In this document: piece by piece, positions 63,042 through 64,000 of the stretch
How positions within the stretch are numbered: the stretch's first letter is position 1
How the letters are laid out: each line of letters begins with the position of its first letter
The notes under the pieces: model-generated
The model's input: the letters and a program-made list of their open reading frames with translations, nothing else
Databases searched by the model: none
Told to the model about the DNA's origin: nothing
NCBI GenBank assembly: GCA_031417395.1
Contig: JANOVM010000034.1
Location: 62,001 to 126,000, forward strand
DNA length: 64,000 nucleotides
Reading direction: 5' to 3'
Source of the DNA: JADKIH01 sp031417395
GTDB lineage: Bacteria; Bacteroidota; Bacteroidia; AKYH767-A; 2013-40CM-41-45
Translations under genes and position numbers: made by a program

Positions 63042-63776
63042 ATGCTGAATGTTCTAATAGTTGACGACGAAAAAGCGAATCGTAATACACTAAAAAAGTT
63101 GTTGAATGAATATTGCCCCACGGTTAACATAATTGGCGAAACGTCATCCGTTGAGGAATCCTTGGAATTTCTTAAAACACATAAACCGAATGTGGTTTTT
63201 CTCGATGTTGAAATGCCCAATGGAACAGGGTTCGACCTTATCAGACGTGCCGGAAAAATTGATTTCAAAATTATTTTCGTTACAGCTCACTCACACTATG
63301 CTATTAAAGCAATAAAATTTTCGGCCTTTGATTATTTGTTAAAACCTGTTGATACGGATGAGCTAATCGCAGCTGTTAAAAACGCTTCTGCAGTTGAAGG
63401 AAGTAATCAGGAACAATATACTTCACTTCTTGAAAATCTTAACAATGGAGGACCGCAAAAACTTGCAGTGCCTGTAAAGGACGGCTTTGTGTTCTTGGCT
63501 CCGGAAGACATAATCCGCCTTCAGGCTGATGGAACATATACCCATATTTTCATCAGCAATGAAAAGTATACAGGAACAAAGAACATTAAGGAGTATGAAC
63601 AAATCCTCCACGATCAGAATTTTTTTCGTTCTCACAATTCACACCTTATTAACCTTAAACACGTAAAGAGGTTCAGCCGCCTCGATGGATATTTTGTCCA
63701 CATGAGTGATGGCTCCGTCGCTGAAATTTCCCGAAGGAAAAAAGAGGAATTTCTAGAATTGATAACAAAGCACTAA
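63042..63776 (+). CDS. LytTR-family response regulator
   Basis: A 244-residue regulator. The receiver domain (about 1-120) has the acidic pocket VDDEKANR, the phosphoacceptor Asp55 in VVFLDVEMPNG, Thr/Ser in FVTAHSHYA and the conserved Lys in YLLKPVD. The C-terminal LytTR DNA-binding domain (about 145-244) is recognisable by IIRLQADGTYTHIFI, FFRSHNSHLINLKHVKRF and DGSVAEISRRKKEEF. It is the natural partner of the propeller kinase upstream; the target genes are unknown but may include the adhesin operon next door. Confidence 0.94.
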   Translation: MLNVLIVDDEKANRNTLKKLLNEYCPTVNIIGETSSVEESLEFLKTHKPNVVFLDVEMPNGTGFDLIRRAGKIDFKIIFVTAHSHYAIKAIKFSAFDYLLKPVDTDELIAAVKNASAVEGSNQEQYTSLLENLNNGGPQKLAVPVKDGFVFLAPEDIIRLQADGTYTHIFISNEKYTGTKNIKEYEQILHDQNFFRSHNSHLINLKHVKRFSRLDGYFVHMSDGSVAEISRRKKEEFLELITKH

Positions 63777-63869
63777 TTCTAAAGACGTTTTTTTACATTT
63801 CTTCGATTTTGCAATTTTTGGGGGCATTTAGGCAATTTTACCAATTATTAAGTTCTTTCCGCCAAATGT

Positions 63870-63952
63870 TGGTATTTTAATACCATCTATAAAAGTTGCT
63901 ATTTAAATTCGAAAAAAGAATTCAACTTTAGAATCTTTAAAAAAGATTCTAA
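63870..63952. repeat. Two inverted repeats near the right edge
   Basis: TGGTATT (63870-63876) and AATACCA (63879-63885) form a 7-bp inverted repeat. TTAGAATCTTT (63928-63938) and AAAGATTCTAA (63942-63952) form a perfect 11-bp hairpin with a 3-base loop and no T tract after it, so it is more likely a leader or operator structure than a terminator. Confidence 0.65.
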
Positions 63953-63959
63953 CTTCGGA

Positions 63960-64000
63960 ATGGAAATTATAAAAAAACAAAAAAGAAAATTCACATCATT
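63960..64000 (+). CDS. Possible start of a gene running off the right edge
   Basis: An ATG at 63960 opens a frame of 13 codons (Lys-rich) that continues past the window. It follows the hairpin at 63928-63952 by 7 bases. Too little is visible to assign a product or to be sure it is a gene. Confidence 0.25.
   Translation, partial: MEIIKKQKRKFTS

Overview
The window looks like a chromosomal segment of a Bacteroidota bacterium. Several signs agree: a short (288-residue) RpoD, type IX secretion (T9SS) C-terminal sorting domains, a PorP/SprF-family protein paired with a giant SprB-like adhesin, a lipoprotein TamA homologue (TamL type), GWxTD and DUF4907 proteins, and promoters of the Bacteroidota form TTG-N17..23-TAnnTTTG. 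The DNA is AT-rich throughout. No rRNA, CRISPR array, transposase, integrase or prophage gene was seen. I cannot name a genus.

Layout. 1-6400: the 5' part of a secreted lamin-tail/CotH protein runs off the left edge; then an M2-peptidase/DUF4907 lipoprotein pair, tRNA-Ala(GGC) followed by a hexanucleotide microsatellite, and an FAD oxidoreductase. 6500-14700: a housekeeping block on the + strand (TamL-like protein, class I aldolase, accD, rpsO, pnp, rpoD) with clear terminators after rpsO, pnp and rpoD. 14700-18320: a small accessory island with an orphan HicB-HTH gene, a MORN-type lipoprotein and a toxin-antitoxin pair made of an MqsR-like toxin and an MqsA-Panacea fusion antitoxin. Direct copies of a hairpin-containing repeat (R1) punctuate this island. 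18450-24900: rpe, a saccharopine-dehydrogenase-like gene, a 260-bp dispersed repeat (R2), a coiled-coil secreted protein, trmD, rplS, a CoA-binding protein and an MFS transporter. 25000-26930: tRNA-Ser(UGA), then an AbiE-type toxin-antitoxin operon whose promoter is straddled by a perfect 13-bp inverted repeat. 27000-33630: two GT2 glycosyltransferases, a GWxTD protein and a large hybrid histidine kinase. 33800-35850: a tight STAS / T9SS-protein / RNase Z operon. 36070-40240: a DinB (Pol IV) - short DnaE pair. 40260-40530: the second copy of R2. 40600-47800: T9SS proteins, an ECF sigma factor overlapping a membrane-anchored beta-barrel protein, a Cys-rich PKD protein and a DUF2079 membrane protein. 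48370-63780: a 3485-residue SprB-like adhesin with exact 300-nt repeats, its PorP/SprF partner, and a propeller-type sensor kinase with a LytTR response regulator.

The most interesting items are four. First, the MqsR/MqsA-Panacea module, with two AACTTTATAGTT boxes 41 bp apart, one overlapping the -33 element, and R1 repeats on both sides. Second, the AbiE operator/promoter overlap. Third, the R1 and R2 dispersed repeats. Fourth, the sigma factor / trans-envelope protein pair. All functional statements come from reading translations and motifs by eye; no database search was run.
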